From the NCBI RefSeq assembly GCF_001510645.1, contig NZ_LMVB01000001.1:1540436-1604435 (forward strand): 64,000 nucleotides of DNA, read 5' to 3'. Shown here piece after piece: positions 16,415-26,048 of this stretch. The notes under the pieces are model-generated. The model did no database searches. It saw only the letters and a program-made list of their open reading frames with translations, and was not told the origin of the DNA. This DNA is from Paenibacillus sp. FJAT-29882. GTDB lineage: Bacteria > Bacillota > Bacilli > Bacillales > DSM-1321. How positions within the stretch are numbered: position 1 is the stretch's first letter; each line of letters begins with the position of its first letter. A program made the position numbers and the translations under genes.

Positions 16415-17782
16415 ATGACCAAAAAAAGAATTTATTTAAATGCATTTGATATGAACTGCGCAGGGCATCAATCCCCTGGGCTATGGACACATCCAGACGA
16501 CCAATCGTCTACGTACAAAGATGCAGAATACTGGACGCATCTTGCAAAAGTACTGGAAAAAGGGAGATTCGATGCCATATTCCTTGCCGATGTCCTTGGA
16601 ACATATGATGTATATCAAGGTTCTCGCGATGCAGCAGTTCGTCAGGGTGCTCAAGTTCCAGTCAATGATCCCGCATTTGTTGTTCCGATCATGGCGCAAG
16701 TTACAAAGCACTTAGGATTTGGCTTAACTGCGTCGACAAGCTATGAACATCCCTATCTATTCGCTCGACGGATTTCGACATTGGATCATTTAACAAAGGG
16801 GAGAATCGGTTGGAATATCGTAACATCTTATTTAAATAGTGCTGCACGCAATCTTGGCTTAGATCAACAAATTAATCATGATAATCGTTACGATATAGCT
16901 GATGAATACTTAGATGTTGTCTATAAACTATGGGAAGCTAGTTGGGAAGATGATGCAGTCGTAGTGGATAAGGAAAAAGGGATTTATGCAGATCCAGAAA
17001 AAGTTCATGATATCGATCATGATGGTGAATTTTATAAAGTTCCAGGAGCTCACCTATGTGAACCTTCACCACAACGTACTCCTGTAATATTCCAAGCTGG
17101 GGCATCACCAAAAGGAACGAAATTTGCAGCAAAGCATGCAGAACTTGTTTTCATTGGTTCAACATCGATGGAACGTACAAAAGACACTGTTACCTCTTTT
17201 AGAGAAGAGGCAGTGAAGGCAGGTCGGAAAGCAGATGAAATCAAGATTCTTACATTGATTACGCCAATTGTTGGTGCGACTCAAGAAGAGGCTGAAGCTA
17301 AATATTTGGATTATAAAAAGCATGCCAGTTATGAGGGCTCACTTGCATTATTCGGTGGCTGGACTGGTGTGGATATGGAAGGGGTGGACCCGAAGGAAAA
17401 AATTCAATATGTAAAGAATGATGCCATCCAATCTACATTAAAATCGATGTCCGATTTTACTGTTGAAGAAGTCGCAGAATTTATTGGAGTAGGAGGCATG
17501 GGACCTGTTGTTGTTGGTTCGCCTGAACAAGTGGCAGATTCTTTAGAGGAATGGATCGATGTTACAGGAGTGGATGGTTTTAATATTGCTTATGCGGTTA
17601 CACCTGGTACTTTTGAAGAATTTGTCGAATATGTGATTCCAATTTTACAAGAGCGAGGTTTAGTCAGAAAAGAATACGAAGAAGGAACCTTCCGAAACAA
17701 CCTATTTGGCAGTGATTATTTGCCAGATCACCATCATGGAAGACAATATCGTAAAAGACTTTTTCCAGCAACTAGTCTGTAA
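16415..17782 (+). CDS. Flavin-dependent monooxygenase, NtaA/SnaA/DszA (SoxA) family
   Basis: 455-residue luciferase-fold monooxygenase using FMNH2 from the preceding reductase. The family start (KKRIYLNAFDMNCAGHQSPG), the LADVLGTYDVY block, the STLDHLTKGRIGWNIVTS block and the HGRQYRKRLF C-terminus are visible. Start ATG 16415 is 8 bases after GGGTGG; GTG 16403 and ATG 16409 overlap that site. SAM riboswitch control says it frees sulfur from an organosulfur compound. Relatives act on dibenzothiophene sulfone, pristinamycin IIA, nitrilotriacetate or N-acetyl-S-(2-succino)cysteine; which applies here is open. Confidence 0.88.
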   Translation: MTKKRIYLNAFDMNCAGHQSPGLWTHPDDQSSTYKDAEYWTHLAKVLEKGRFDAIFLADVLGTYDVYQGSRDAAVRQGAQVPVNDPAFVVPIMAQVTKHLGFGLTASTSYEHPYLFARRISTLDHLTKGRIGWNIVTSYLNSAARNLGLDQQINHDNRYDIADEYLDVVYKLWEASWEDDAVVVDKEKGIYADPEKVHDIDHDGEFYKVPGAHLCEPSPQRTPVIFQAGASPKGTKFAAKHAELVFIGSTSMERTKDTVTSFREEAVKAGRKADEIKILTLITPIVGATQEEAEAKYLDYKKHASYEGSLALFGGWTGVDMEGVDPKEKIQYVKNDAIQSTLKSMSDFTVEEVAEFIGVGGMGPVVVGSPEQVADSLEEWIDVTGVDGFNIAYAVTPGTFEEFVEYVIPILQERGLVRKEYEEGTFRNNLFGSDYLPDHHHGRQYRKRLFPATSL

Positions 17783-17866
17783 CTTGTTAACTAGATATAT
17801 TGTTGTGGTATTATCGCCGATTCGTGCGAGTCTCTAAATCTAATTTTAGCTCCATAATGATCGAAT

Positions 17867-17894
17867 GATAGGCAATCAAATTATTGATTGTCTA
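17867..17894 (+). terminator. Intrinsic terminator of the S-box operon
   Basis: ATAGGCAATCAA / TTGATTGTCTAT stem, 4-base loop, followed by TTTTG. It separates the S-box operon from the luciferase-like gene at 18030. Confidence 0.65.
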
Positions 17895-18029
17895 TTTTTG
17901 TGGAGAACACAATCATACTAAAATATTTGGATTAAATCTCTAAGCATACTATGTGCAATTTTATGGATTCTTTTATATGATGGCTGTAAGTAACCAGATA
18001 ACAAATGATTATAGAAAGAAGTTGAATAC

Positions 18030-19052
18030 ATGTCACGATCAAAAAAACAGTTGAGTGAAATTCCTCTATCAGTGCTTGATCTTGCAAACATTACTGAAGG
18101 AAGTACACCGGCTGAATCGTTTAAACATACACTAGATCTAGCACAGCATGTAGAAAAATGGGGCTTTAATCGTTTTTGGTTAGCGGAACATCATAGTATG
18201 CCAGGTATTGCCAGCTCTGCAACATCTGTTGTCATTGGCTACGTTGCAGCTGGAACGTCTACACTCAAGGTAGGATCTGGTGGCATCATGTTACCGAACC
18301 ATTCTCCACTTGTAATTGCTGAGCAATTCGGTACACTTGAATCTATGTACCCAGGTCGTATTGATTTAGGTCTTGGACGCGCACCTGGTAGTGATCAATT
18401 TACAGCTATGGCCCTTCGTCGTGATATCAGAAATACCGGCGATGACTTCCCTGAACAACTAGAGCAGCTTCGGACATATTTTGACGCTGAATCTCGCCAT
18501 AACAGAGTTCGTGCAATCCCTGGTGAAGGCTTAAACGTCCCGATATGGTTACTTGGTTCAAGCGGTTTCAGTGCAAAGCTTGCTGGAAGCCTAGGCTTGC
18601 CATTTTCATTCGCGAGTCATTTTGCTCCGGAAAACACGATGGCAGCTCTAGAGATATATCGCAGTAACTTCCAGCCATCAGATGTGTTATCTGAACCGTA
18701 TGCAATGGTTGGAATTAACGTCTATGCAGCAGACACAGAAGCTGAGGCTGCTTATTTAGCCACTTCTTATCAACAGCAATTCTTGAGTTTGATTCGTAAT
18801 ACACCAAATCAGCTCCAGCCTCCAGTAGACTCAATGGATGGTCTTTGGACATCTTATGAAAAAGCATCGATCCAAAGTAAGCTGGATGCCAGTGTAATTG
18901 GTAACCCTGAACAAGTTAAAGTAAAGCTACAAGCATTCCTTGATAAAACAGGAGCCGATGAAATGATTATTAACTCAGGCATGTTTCATCATGAGCCTCG
19001 ACTTCGCTCCTATGAAATCATTGCTGAAATTGCTGATAAAAAACATTCATGA
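18030..19052 (+). CDS. LLM class flavin-dependent oxidoreductase (MsnO8-type)
   Basis: 340-residue luciferase-like monomeric oxidoreductase. Family blocks are [20 protein letters not shown] near residue 50, [20 protein letters not shown] near 85 and [16 protein letters not shown] near 110. Start ATG is 10 bases after AGAAAGAAG. A terminator and 250 bases separate it from the S-box operon, so it probably has its own promoter, although the placement hints at a shared sulfur role. Its substrate is not predictable from sequence. Confidence 0.9.
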   Translation: MSRSKKQLSEIPLSVLDLANITEGSTPAESFKHTLDLAQHVEKWGFNRFWLAEHHSMPGIASSATSVVIGYVAAGTSTLKVGSGGIMLPNHSPLVIAEQFGTLESMYPGRIDLGLGRAPGSDQFTAMALRRDIRNTGDDFPEQLEQLRTYFDAESRHNRVRAIPGEGLNVPIWLLGSSGFSAKLAGSLGLPFSFASHFAPENTMAALEIYRSNFQPSDVLSEPYAMVGINVYAADTEAEAAYLATSYQQQFLSLIRNTPNQLQPPVDSMDGLWTSYEKASIQSKLDASVIGNPEQVKVKLQAFLDKTGADEMIINSGMFHHEPRLRSYEIIAEIADKKHS

Positions 19053-19665
19053 GCGTCTGCTCTATAACTAAAGCGATGAAAAAATTTTAGGTTCTCAAAT
19101 TGTATAACCTGAAGAAAGTGGCGGTGCGAAGCCCCCGCCCCTTTTCCATAGAAAACCTGAATGGCGTAAAAACGACATCAGTTACTATAAAGGATAGATC
19201 ATTAAGCGCGTTATACTCGCCTAATCACAATGGTGGAGATGCGGAGCTAGACTTACGGATGCTTTCTAAGTTTATATAAGTATACCCACTAAGTAGATTA
19301 GCTATATGAGTAAGTCGCGAAGCCCCGTCTCCATGTCCTTCATATGAAAAGAGCATAACATACAGCCTCTGAATGAAATTTCAGGGGCTTTTTGTAGATA
19401 AGACTTATGAAAATCTTAAAATCTTAAAATATTAAAAAGAACCTGATCAAATATGTATAAAGTACATTTCACAACAAGAATACCTATAAATTGACGAACT
19501 CTATCATAGTTGAAAATAATATCTAACAAGCATTTTGAAGCTATTTTTGCTAAAATAAAGTACATCGGAATATAGAAGTTCGGAAGGTTCGGAATATGGC
19601 TTCTATCCGTTGCTATTTTTATTTCCGACTAATGTATGATTAAATCAAAAAAATGGAGAACAACA
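19053..19665. other. Long intergenic region with inverted repeats
   Basis: About 600 bases without a supported gene. It has GC-rich palindromic words GGCGGTGCGAAGCCCCCGCC (19121) and, around 19232-19335, TGGAGATGCGGAGC facing GCGAAGCCCCGTCTCCA, i.e. a ~100-base imperfect inverted repeat. GCGAAGCCCC occurs in both parts, so this may be another repeat unit. A terminator follows at 19364. The rest is A/T-rich leader of pabA. Confidence 0.45.
19364..19394 (+). terminator. Intrinsic terminator
   Basis: AGCCTCTGAA / TTCAGGGGCT stem with a 6-base loop and five T residues. It lies 310 bases after the LLM gene and ends whatever is transcribed from that region. Confidence 0.75.
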
Positions 19666-20232
19666 ATGATTTTACTAATCGATAATTATGATTCTTTTAC
19701 TTACAATTTATATCAATATATCCTCCAAGAAGGTAAAGAGGTCACAGTCCGTCGTAACAACGAAATTTCGTTGGAAGCGATTAGAGAAATGAATCCTGAA
19801 TTCATCATTCTCTCACCAGGACCCGGAAATCCTAATGGAGCTGGAATATGTCTAAAGGTTGTAAGGGAATTTCATCAAAGCATACCCATTCTGGGGATTT
19901 GTCTCGGGCATCAAATAATTGCCCAAGCATTTGGAGGTCAGGTTGAAAAGGCCAAACAGCCGATGCATGGGAAAACATCGATGATCACCCATGATGGAAT
20001 AGGGGTCTTTAAAGGAATACCTAATTCATTTTTGGTTACCCGCTATCATTCTTTAATTGTCAATGAGTCATCACTTCCTAAGTGTATCGAGGTAAGTGCA
20101 AGAACGAAAGACAGTGAAGTAATGGGACTTCGACATATAAAATATCAGGTAGAAGGACTACAGTTCCATCCTGAATCGATATTAACGGAACATGGTCATA
20201 CTTTAATTGGTAACTTTATTAATAGACGATAA
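19666..20232 (+). CDS. pabA: Aminodeoxychorismate/anthranilate synthase glutamine amidotransferase subunit
   Basis: 188-residue class I glutamine amidotransferase that feeds ammonia to PabB (and, in Bacillus, often also to TrpE). The nucleophile elbow GICLGHQIIAQAFGG and the catalytic His/Glu segment FHPESILTEHG are present. The start at 19666 is 6 bases after TGGAGAA; the upstream ATG at 19636 would add ten residues before the usual MILLIDNYDSF start. pabB lies 27 bases downstream. Folate genes that usually follow (folP, folB, folK) are not here. Confidence 0.92.
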   Translation: MILLIDNYDSFTYNLYQYILQEGKEVTVRRNNEISLEAIREMNPEFIILSPGPGNPNGAGICLKVVREFHQSIPILGICLGHQIIAQAFGGQVEKAKQPMHGKTSMITHDGIGVFKGIPNSFLVTRYHSLIVNESSLPKCIEVSARTKDSEVMGLRHIKYQVEGLQFHPESILTEHGHTLIGNFINRR

Positions 20233-20259
20233 ATACGTTATGTAAACGAGGTAGATATC

Positions 20260-21996
20260 ATGAATAATAAAGATGAAAACATCTGTCTTCTATTAGAATT
20301 CAATAAAGAAAGCATGTACTTTCAAAATCCAATCAAGATTATTGAAGCACATACAATAGAAGAAGTGTTAACAGCCTTAGAAAATATCCAAAAAGAAGTG
20401 AATGCAGGTTTTTACGCAGCCGGGTATCTGTCATACGAAGCAGCTCCTGCGTTTGACTCTGCCTATCAAGTGGCAGAAGGAAATAAAATGCCATTGCTTT
20501 GGTTTGGGATTTTTGAAAAATTCGAAAATCAGCATTTAACTGAAACACTAACTGATTTCACTCTTACCGATTGGCAATCCAAGACAACTTATAAAACATA
20601 TAAGGAATCAATTCAAACGATTAAACAGCAAATTGAAGAGGGCAATACATATCAAGTCAATTATACGCTGAGATTGAATTCCTCATTTATCGGTGATGAG
20701 TTTTCCTTTTATCGTCAGTTAGCTAAAGCGCAAAGTTCCAATTATAGTGCTTATTTACATACTGGTAGATATAAAATATTATCTGCTTCACCTGAACTTT
20801 TTTTTGATTGGAGAAAGGATACCCTGACAACTCGACCGATGAAAGGAACAGTGAAAAGAGGAAATTCCATTGAACAGGATTTGGAACAGCAACAATGGCT
20901 ACAAGATTCTGAGAAAAATCGTGCAGAAAACTTAATGATTGTTGATCTTTTGCGAAATGATTTGGGGCAAATTGCAGAAGCAGGAAGTGTTTTTGTTGAT
21001 CGCTTATTTGAAATCGAACAATATCCAACAGTATGGCAGATGACCTCGACCATTTCGGCAAAAACAAAACCGGAAACTACAATAATTGATCTTTTCAAAG
21101 CATTGTTTCCGTGTGGTTCAATTACAGGTGCTCCGAAGATAAGTACGATGAAAATAATTTCAGAGTTGGAGGGAACGCCACGTGAAGTATATTGTGGAGC
21201 CATTGGTTATATTTCACCTAATCATGAAGCAACTTTTAATGTACCGATTCGAACAGTTGTAATTGATTCGCAGGAAGGGACTGCCCAATACGGGGTTGGC
21301 GGTGGTATAACCTGGGATTCGAGTTTTACAGAAGAGTATGATGAGGCCTTCTTGAAAGCTGCATTGCTTACGACTGAAACACCTGACTTTGAATTGCTTG
21401 AATCGCTAAAGCTTGAGAATGGTCAATATGTTTTGCTTGAAAACCATTTGAAACGACTTTCAAATTCTGCAAAATATTTTGGTATCAGCCTTTCTATTTC
21501 AACTATTGAGGCTGCTCTTGAACAATTTGCAAATCGACACGAAACCAGCTCTAAAAAAGTACGTTTACTTGTTTCGAACACAGGGAAATTTACAATTGAA
21601 GCTGAAGATTTGCTCCCCTATCCAGATAAAATATGTAATGTTGCATTGGCTAAGAAGTCTGTTTCAAGCAATGATTTGTTTTTATACCACAAAACAACAA
21701 ATCGTACAATTTATCAAATACATAAAGACCAATGTCCTACTTATTTTGATGTTTTACTTTGGAATGAAAGGGAAGAAATAACTGAATTTACAAACGGTAA
21801 TGTTGTTGTAAAAATCGACGATGAGCTTGTAACGCCTGCTCTGCATTCTGGACTTCTCGCTGGTACATTTCGCCAAGAATTATTACAAAACGGAACAGTC
21901 AAAGAGAGAGTTGTCCATATTACAGAACTTAAGTCAGCTAATGAGATTTGGTTCATTAATAGTGTCAGAGGATGGGTAAAAGTAAACCTTCTATAA
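20260..21996 (+). CDS. pabB: Fused aminodeoxychorismate synthase I and aminodeoxychorismate lyase (PabB-PabC)
   Basis: 578-residue bifunctional enzyme for 4-aminobenzoate. The N-terminal two thirds are the chorismate-binding domain, with SASPELFF, TRPMKGTVKRG, LRNDLGQI and the GSITGAPK motif near residue 290. The last 200 residues (from about 385, ENGQYVLLENHLKRL) are a PLP aminotransferase class IV domain with HKTTNR carrying the probable Schiff-base lysine and EFTNGNVVVK. It replaces separate pabB and pabC genes and, with pabA, makes a complete chorismate-to-PABA pathway in two genes. AACGAGGTAG precedes the ATG. Its stop codon is the first base triplet of a family A repeat. Confidence 0.93.
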   Translation: MNNKDENICLLLEFNKESMYFQNPIKIIEAHTIEEVLTALENIQKEVNAGFYAAGYLSYEAAPAFDSAYQVAEGNKMPLLWFGIFEKFENQHLTETLTDFTLTDWQSKTTYKTYKESIQTIKQQIEEGNTYQVNYTLRLNSSFIGDEFSFYRQLAKAQSSNYSAYLHTGRYKILSASPELFFDWRKDTLTTRPMKGTVKRGNSIEQDLEQQQWLQDSEKNRAENLMIVDLLRNDLGQIAEAGSVFVDRLFEIEQYPTVWQMTSTISAKTKPETTIIDLFKALFPCGSITGAPKISTMKIISELEGTPREVYCGAIGYISPNHEATFNVPIRTVVIDSQEGTAQYGVGGGITWDSSFTEEYDEAFLKAALLTTETPDFELLESLKLENGQYVLLENHLKRLSNSAKYFGISLSISTIEAALEQFANRHETSSKKVRLLVSNTGKFTIEAEDLLPYPDKICNVALAKKSVSSNDLFLYHKTTNRTIYQIHKDQCPTYFDVLLWNEREEITEFTNGNVVVKIDDELVTPALHSGLLAGTFRQELLQNGTVKERVVHITELKSANEIWFINSVRGWVKVNLL

Positions 21997-22043
21997 AGTG
22001 AAACTTCAATCAGTGGGGAGACTGCCCGTTAATGCGGGATAAA
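21994..22043 (+). repeat. Family A intergenic repeat, copy 3 (minimal)
   Basis: The shortest full copy, 50 bases: TAAAGTGAAACTTCAATCAG, TGGGGAGA, CTGCCCGTTAATGCGGGATA, AA. The TAA is the pabB stop codon. CCCG-TTAATG-CGGG can form a small hairpin. This copy defines the two conserved ends of the family. Confidence 0.88.
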
Positions 22044-22114
22044 AAATCAATTCAATAGCATACTAAAAGTTTGTCTTTCATAAATATGAAGATACATTAA
22101 AAGGGGGAATAGTT

Positions 22115-22885
22115 ATGTCATTGTTTAATAAAGTTTTAGCGAGTGTGGGAATTGGAGCGGCTAAAGTTGATACAAAATTATATAATAGTCAGGTCATGGT
22201 GGGAGAACAACTTACTGGAATTGTTGAAATAAGAGGTGGAAACGTAGGGCAGGAAATTGATGATATTTATGTATCACTGAAAACTACATATGTAAAAGAA
22301 TCAGATGATAAAAAACATACTCAGCAAGGCGTAATCGGAAAATATCGTATTTCTGAAAAGTTTATGATTGCACCAAATGAAGTGAAAGAATTTCCTTTAT
22401 CTATTACAGTTCCTATTGATACGCCGATCACTGGCGGAAAAACGAAGATATGGATAGAGACGGGACTTGATATTAAAAATTCCGTCGATCCATCGGATAA
22501 GGATTTTATTGATATTCGGCCTTCAAAACTTACGCAGGAAGTCCTTAATGTTGTCCAAGATCTCGGTTTCCGTCTCCGTGAAGTTGAATGTGAAGCTGCT
22601 CCGAGTAGATTAAGAGGAAGATTGCCATTCGTTCAAGAATTTGAATTCGTACCTAGCGGTGGCTCATTCCGAGGCAAACTTGACGAACTTGAGCTTGTAT
22701 TTTCGCAACAGCAGGCAAATACTCTAGATATCATGATTCAAATCGACAGACGAGCGAGAGGATTAGGTAGTTTTTTAGCAGAGAAACTGTCCATGGATGA
22801 AACAAACCTTCGTTTAACCGTTACAACCGAAGATCTTCCTAATTTAAAAAATAAACTATTTGAAATCATCCAACGTTATTCTTGA
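22115..22885 (+). CDS. spo0M: Sporulation-control protein Spo0M
   Basis: 256-residue cytoplasmic arrestin-like beta-sandwich protein. The N-terminus MSLFNKVLASVGIGAAKVD, the segment GEQLTGIVEIRGGNVGQEID and the central VQDLGFRLREVECEAAP are the family's hallmarks. A strong AAAAGGGGG precedes the ATG and a terminator follows. In B. subtilis Spo0M modulates entry to sporulation and cell division. Its presence supports a spore-forming host. Confidence 0.95.
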   Translation: MSLFNKVLASVGIGAAKVDTKLYNSQVMVGEQLTGIVEIRGGNVGQEIDDIYVSLKTTYVKESDDKKHTQQGVIGKYRISEKFMIAPNEVKEFPLSITVPIDTPITGGKTKIWIETGLDIKNSVDPSDKDFIDIRPSKLTQEVLNVVQDLGFRLREVECEAAPSRLRGRLPFVQEFEFVPSGGSFRGKLDELELVFSQQQANTLDIMIQIDRRARGLGSFLAEKLSMDETNLRLTVTTEDLPNLKNKLFEIIQRYS

Positions 22886-22901
22886 ATTTTATAGAGTACA
22901 A

Positions 22902-22940
22902 AAAAACTGAGTGCAGTTCACAATCTGTACTCAGTTTTTT
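22902..22940 (+). terminator. Intrinsic terminator of spo0M
   Basis: AAAACTGAGT / ACTCAGTTTTTT stem around an inner GCAG...CTGT pairing, ending in six T. Confidence 0.88.
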
Positions 22941-22978
22941 AATTTATTCGTCACATATAAATAATTGAATTTATAAAA

Positions 22979-23010
22979 CCGTTCTCGATCAGCTACAGTA
23001 GAACGGCACT
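22979..23010. repeat. Short hairpin repeat D, left of the TPR-glycosyltransferase gene
   Basis: CCGTTCT / AGAACGG hairpin. The stretch CAGCTA...GAACGGCACT (22990-23010) recurs at 24329-24352, on the other side of the glycosyltransferase gene. A further AAGGAGGTGAAAACCTT hairpin and T run follow at 23021-23051. Confidence 0.4.
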
Positions 23011-23163
23011 AATTAAGTAAGGAGGTGAAAACCTTCAATAAGACAGCCTTTTTTTCTGGCAATCTTCATCTTTTCAGTACCATAACGTTAACCAAATAAT
23101 TAATAATCATGGCAAAAAACGTTACTTTTGCATACATTTATTAAGTGATAGGAGGGGTAGTTG

Positions 23164-24240
23164 TTGATTACAATTAGTTTATGTATGATTGTGAAAAATG
23201 AAGAAGATGTTATTGGTCGCTGTTTAGAAACTGTCTGTGATATCGTAGATGAAATAAATATTGTTGATACCGGTTCTACTGATCGCACAAAAGATATTAT
23301 GAGCTCTTATACAAATCGGATTTTTGATTTTTCTTGGGTTAATGATTTTGCAGCTGCCCGAAACTATTCATTTAATCAAGCGACAAAAGACTATATATTA
23401 TGGTTGGATGCAGATGATGTCATTCAAGAACCTGATCAAAGGAAACTTCTTCACCTTAAAGAAACTTTGAATCAAAATATAGATTCAGTTTCTATGAACT
23501 ATCACCTCGCTTTTGATGAAGAACAAAATGTAACGACAAGTATACGAAGAAATCGCTTAGTTAAAAGGGAAAACCACTTCCTTTGGATTGGTTCGGTACA
23601 TGAATATTTAGCTGTTCATGGGATTATACATGATAGTGATATTGCAGTGACACATTTGCCGCTTACTCACGATGCCAATCGTAACTTAGATATATATGAA
23701 AAAATGCTATCTGAAGAAAAAGAATTCTCTCCACGAGATTTATTTTACTATGCAAATGAATTACTTGATCATAGCGAATATAAAAAAGCCATTGAATATT
23801 ATCTTCGTTTTCTAAGAACCCAAAAAGGGTGGGTGGAGGATAATATTCGTGCATGTAACAAATTAGCAGATTGTTACCATCAATTCAACCTTAACGAACA
23901 AGAAGCACATTGGGCATTAAAAGCGCTCTCTTATGGAGTCCCTCAGCCGGAAACATGTTGTAGATTAGGTTTTTTATTTTTAGAAAAGAATGAAATCCAA
24001 TCAGCTATTTATTGGTATGAAAAAAGCCTGGAAAATAAAGAAACAGACAAATTAAGTTTTCAGAACAACACATGCTCATCATGGCTACCCCATCTTCAGC
24101 TAGCTGTGTGCTATGACCGATTAGGACAGTATCAACTAGCCTCCAAACATAATGAATCAGCATTACTATATAGGCCAAACGATCCGAGAATGTTAGCCAA
24201 CAAAGAATATTTTGATGGGTTGACTGAAAATGGAATATGA
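23164..24240 (+). CDS. Family 2 glycosyltransferase with TPR-like C-terminus
   Basis: 358-residue glycosyltransferase. The GT-A domain occupies about residues 1-170: LCMIVKNEEDVIGRCLETV, VDTGSTDRT, and the DXD-type metal site LDADDV near residue 83. The C-terminal half is made of tetratricopeptide-like helices (for example YKKAIEYYLRFL and IYWYEKSLENK). GGAGGGG lies 5-6 bases before the second of two TTG codons, so I start at 23164. Such enzymes glycosylate surface polymers, peptides or spore proteins. It sits next to rhamnose genes, so rhamnosylated coat or wall glycan is a fair inference. It is flanked by short repeats (D). Confidence 0.85.
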   Translation: MITISLCMIVKNEEDVIGRCLETVCDIVDEINIVDTGSTDRTKDIMSSYTNRIFDFSWVNDFAAARNYSFNQATKDYILWLDADDVIQEPDQRKLLHLKETLNQNIDSVSMNYHLAFDEEQNVTTSIRRNRLVKRENHFLWIGSVHEYLAVHGIIHDSDIAVTHLPLTHDANRNLDIYEKMLSEEKEFSPRDLFYYANELLDHSEYKKAIEYYLRFLRTQKGWVEDNIRACNKLADCYHQFNLNEQEAHWALKALSYGVPQPETCCRLGFLFLEKNEIQSAIYWYEKSLENKETDKLSFQNNTCSSWLPHLQLAVCYDRLGQYQLASKHNESALLYRPNDPRMLANKEYFDGLTENGI

Positions 24241-24328
24241 TTTCCGTTTTTGTGTCGGCTTTTTATCTGGTGATTATTGTAAGTATTTCCTTATCCAATA
24301 AATACGCTTATGCCTTAAAATGAGATGC

Positions 24329-24369
24329 AGCTAGATAAAGAGGAACGGCACTGAGGTACCTAGCCGTTC
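24329..24369. terminator. Bidirectional hairpin and repeat D, right copy
   Basis: GAACGGC / GCCGTTC stem at 24343-24369 enclosing the palindrome AGGTACCT, between two convergent genes. With CAGCTA at 24329 it repeats the sequence near 22990. Confidence 0.55.
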
Positions 24370-24405
24370 TTCACTGTGTTTAAAGTGGCTGCGTTATCGG
24401 ATTTG

Positions 24406-25794
24406 CTATTCATTCGTTCCGCTTTTTGTTACATGGATAAGAATTTGATAAACCCTACTGTAGTTTGCTAATTGATCCATATTAAACCCGAAATTCTCTG
24501 CTAAATGAATGACTTCATTTAGGAAAAGCTCTACATTGGTTTCTATGGCAATTTGCTGATACCGTTGTTCGATGATTTCAAATTGGGGAGATGGGAATAA
24601 TGTGTGAATGGTTTGGGGAGTGAAAAATCTTAAATGGGTTCGATCTAAAATTCCGGCGTCGGCATAATGCCAATTTCCTTGTAATAAAGGGATAAGTGCC
24701 TCAGCATGAGCAATATTAGGAATACTACATATGATGGAGCCATTAGGCGTTAGATATTTAGAGAGGTTTTGAATAACTTTCCAAGGATCTTTTAGATGCT
24801 CTAGAACATCAGCAAATATAATTGTGTCGAAGTAACCGAGAGGATAAGAGGGTTCTAGTGCTTCAACATCTGTATGATCTACAGTTTCATAATGCTCTTT
24901 TGCAATGGAACTTACCAATGCGTTTAATTCAATCCCATATAATTGACAAGACTGTCGATTCAGTAGTTCTAAACCGGTTGCACCGGCTCCACAACCTACA
25001 TCTAATATTTTTCTAGAACCAATAGGAACTAAATCAACAATTTCTGGACGGGGATGAGTGAAATAAGTTAAATCAATTTGCCACTTATCTATAAATCTTC
25101 GACGATTTTCATGATATAAGTAATGAATGTCGATATCTTGATTTCCACTGAAAGTTGCATGACCATGATGGTGGATAAAAGAATCTAAGGCGATATGTAG
25201 CTGGTATCCCTCTTGTATGGCACGAAGACATAGATCATCATCCTCAAATGAGCCATATACAAATCTTTCATCGAAACTGCCAATTTTGTCTAGAACTTCT
25301 TGTTTTATTAATAAACAAAATCCTACTAAACGTAGTACACGTCTTGATTTCCCGCGTTGCTGTTCACAGTATCTGGAAGCGAAGTTGTCTATCTGCTCGA
25401 TATCATGATAATCGACAGAAATCTGCTGTAACCCGCTGACATAATTACTGACAGGACCAACCATCCCCACTTTCTTCTTGTTTAGTAGTTCAATCATCGG
25501 ATCTAACCAATTCTCTGTCACGATGACATCATTATTCAAGAATAAAATATATTCTCCGGTAGCAAGCTTCAATCCTTGATTACAGCCTTTCGCAAATCCC
25601 GAATTAATGGGATTAAAATGAGTTTTGATAAATGGAAGCCCTTTTAAATAATCGACAGTACCATCTGTCGAACCGTTATCAACGACAATCATTTCAATTT
25701 CCGCCATCACCGTGTACTTTTGGATGCTATTTATACATTTTATGGTTAGTGGTAACTGATTGTAGGTAAGGATAATTATGCTTGTTTTGTTCAA
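24406..25794 (-). CDS. Glycosyltransferase (GT2) fused to SAM-dependent methyltransferase
   Basis: 462-residue two-domain protein. Residues 1 to about 230 are a GT-A family 2 domain: SIIILTYNQLPLTIKCI, VDNGSTDGT, and LNNDV as the metal motif near residue 87. Residues about 250-420 are a class I methyltransferase: the SAM motif ILDVGCGAGATGLELL, then IIFADVLEHLKDPW and a FFTPQT segment. Such fusions transfer a sugar and methylate a glycan in surface polysaccharide clusters. Start TTG 25794 follows AAGGATGGG. It is transcribed divergently from rmlA, 254 bases away, so both may be controlled together and act on the rhamnose-containing polymer. Confidence 0.9.
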   Translation of the reverse strand: MNKTSIIILTYNQLPLTIKCINSIQKYTVMAEIEMIVVDNGSTDGTVDYLKGLPFIKTHFNPINSGFAKGCNQGLKLATGEYILFLNNDVIVTENWLDPMIELLNKKKVGMVGPVSNYVSGLQQISVDYHDIEQIDNFASRYCEQQRGKSRRVLRLVGFCLLIKQEVLDKIGSFDERFVYGSFEDDDLCLRAIQEGYQLHIALDSFIHHHGHATFSGNQDIDIHYLYHENRRRFIDKWQIDLTYFTHPRPEIVDLVPIGSRKILDVGCGAGATGLELLNRQSCQLYGIELNALVSSIAKEHYETVDHTDVEALEPSYPLGYFDTIIFADVLEHLKDPWKVIQNLSKYLTPNGSIICSIPNIAHAEALIPLLQGNWHYADAGILDRTHLRFFTPQTIHTLFPSPQFEIIEQRYQQIAIETNVELFLNEVIHLAENFGFNMDQLANYSRVYQILIHVTKSGTNE

Positions 25795-26048
25795 TCTAAT
25801 CCCATCCTTCCAGATTACTATTCAATAAAGGATATATATGTTCTTGTCGACTAATAATTTACAATAAGTTTTGTTTGTGCGTAAAGCTGAAAAATGATCA
25901 TTCGTAGTCAAAATCATACATAGTAGATGAAATGGCACATACCAATTGTAAATGAGAGGAGTAACTAAGTTAAATGAATCAATCGGTAATTTCACGTTCC
26001 GATCTTGCTAAACAATCGAGAAAATCCTTATGAAGGATGTGAATGGAT

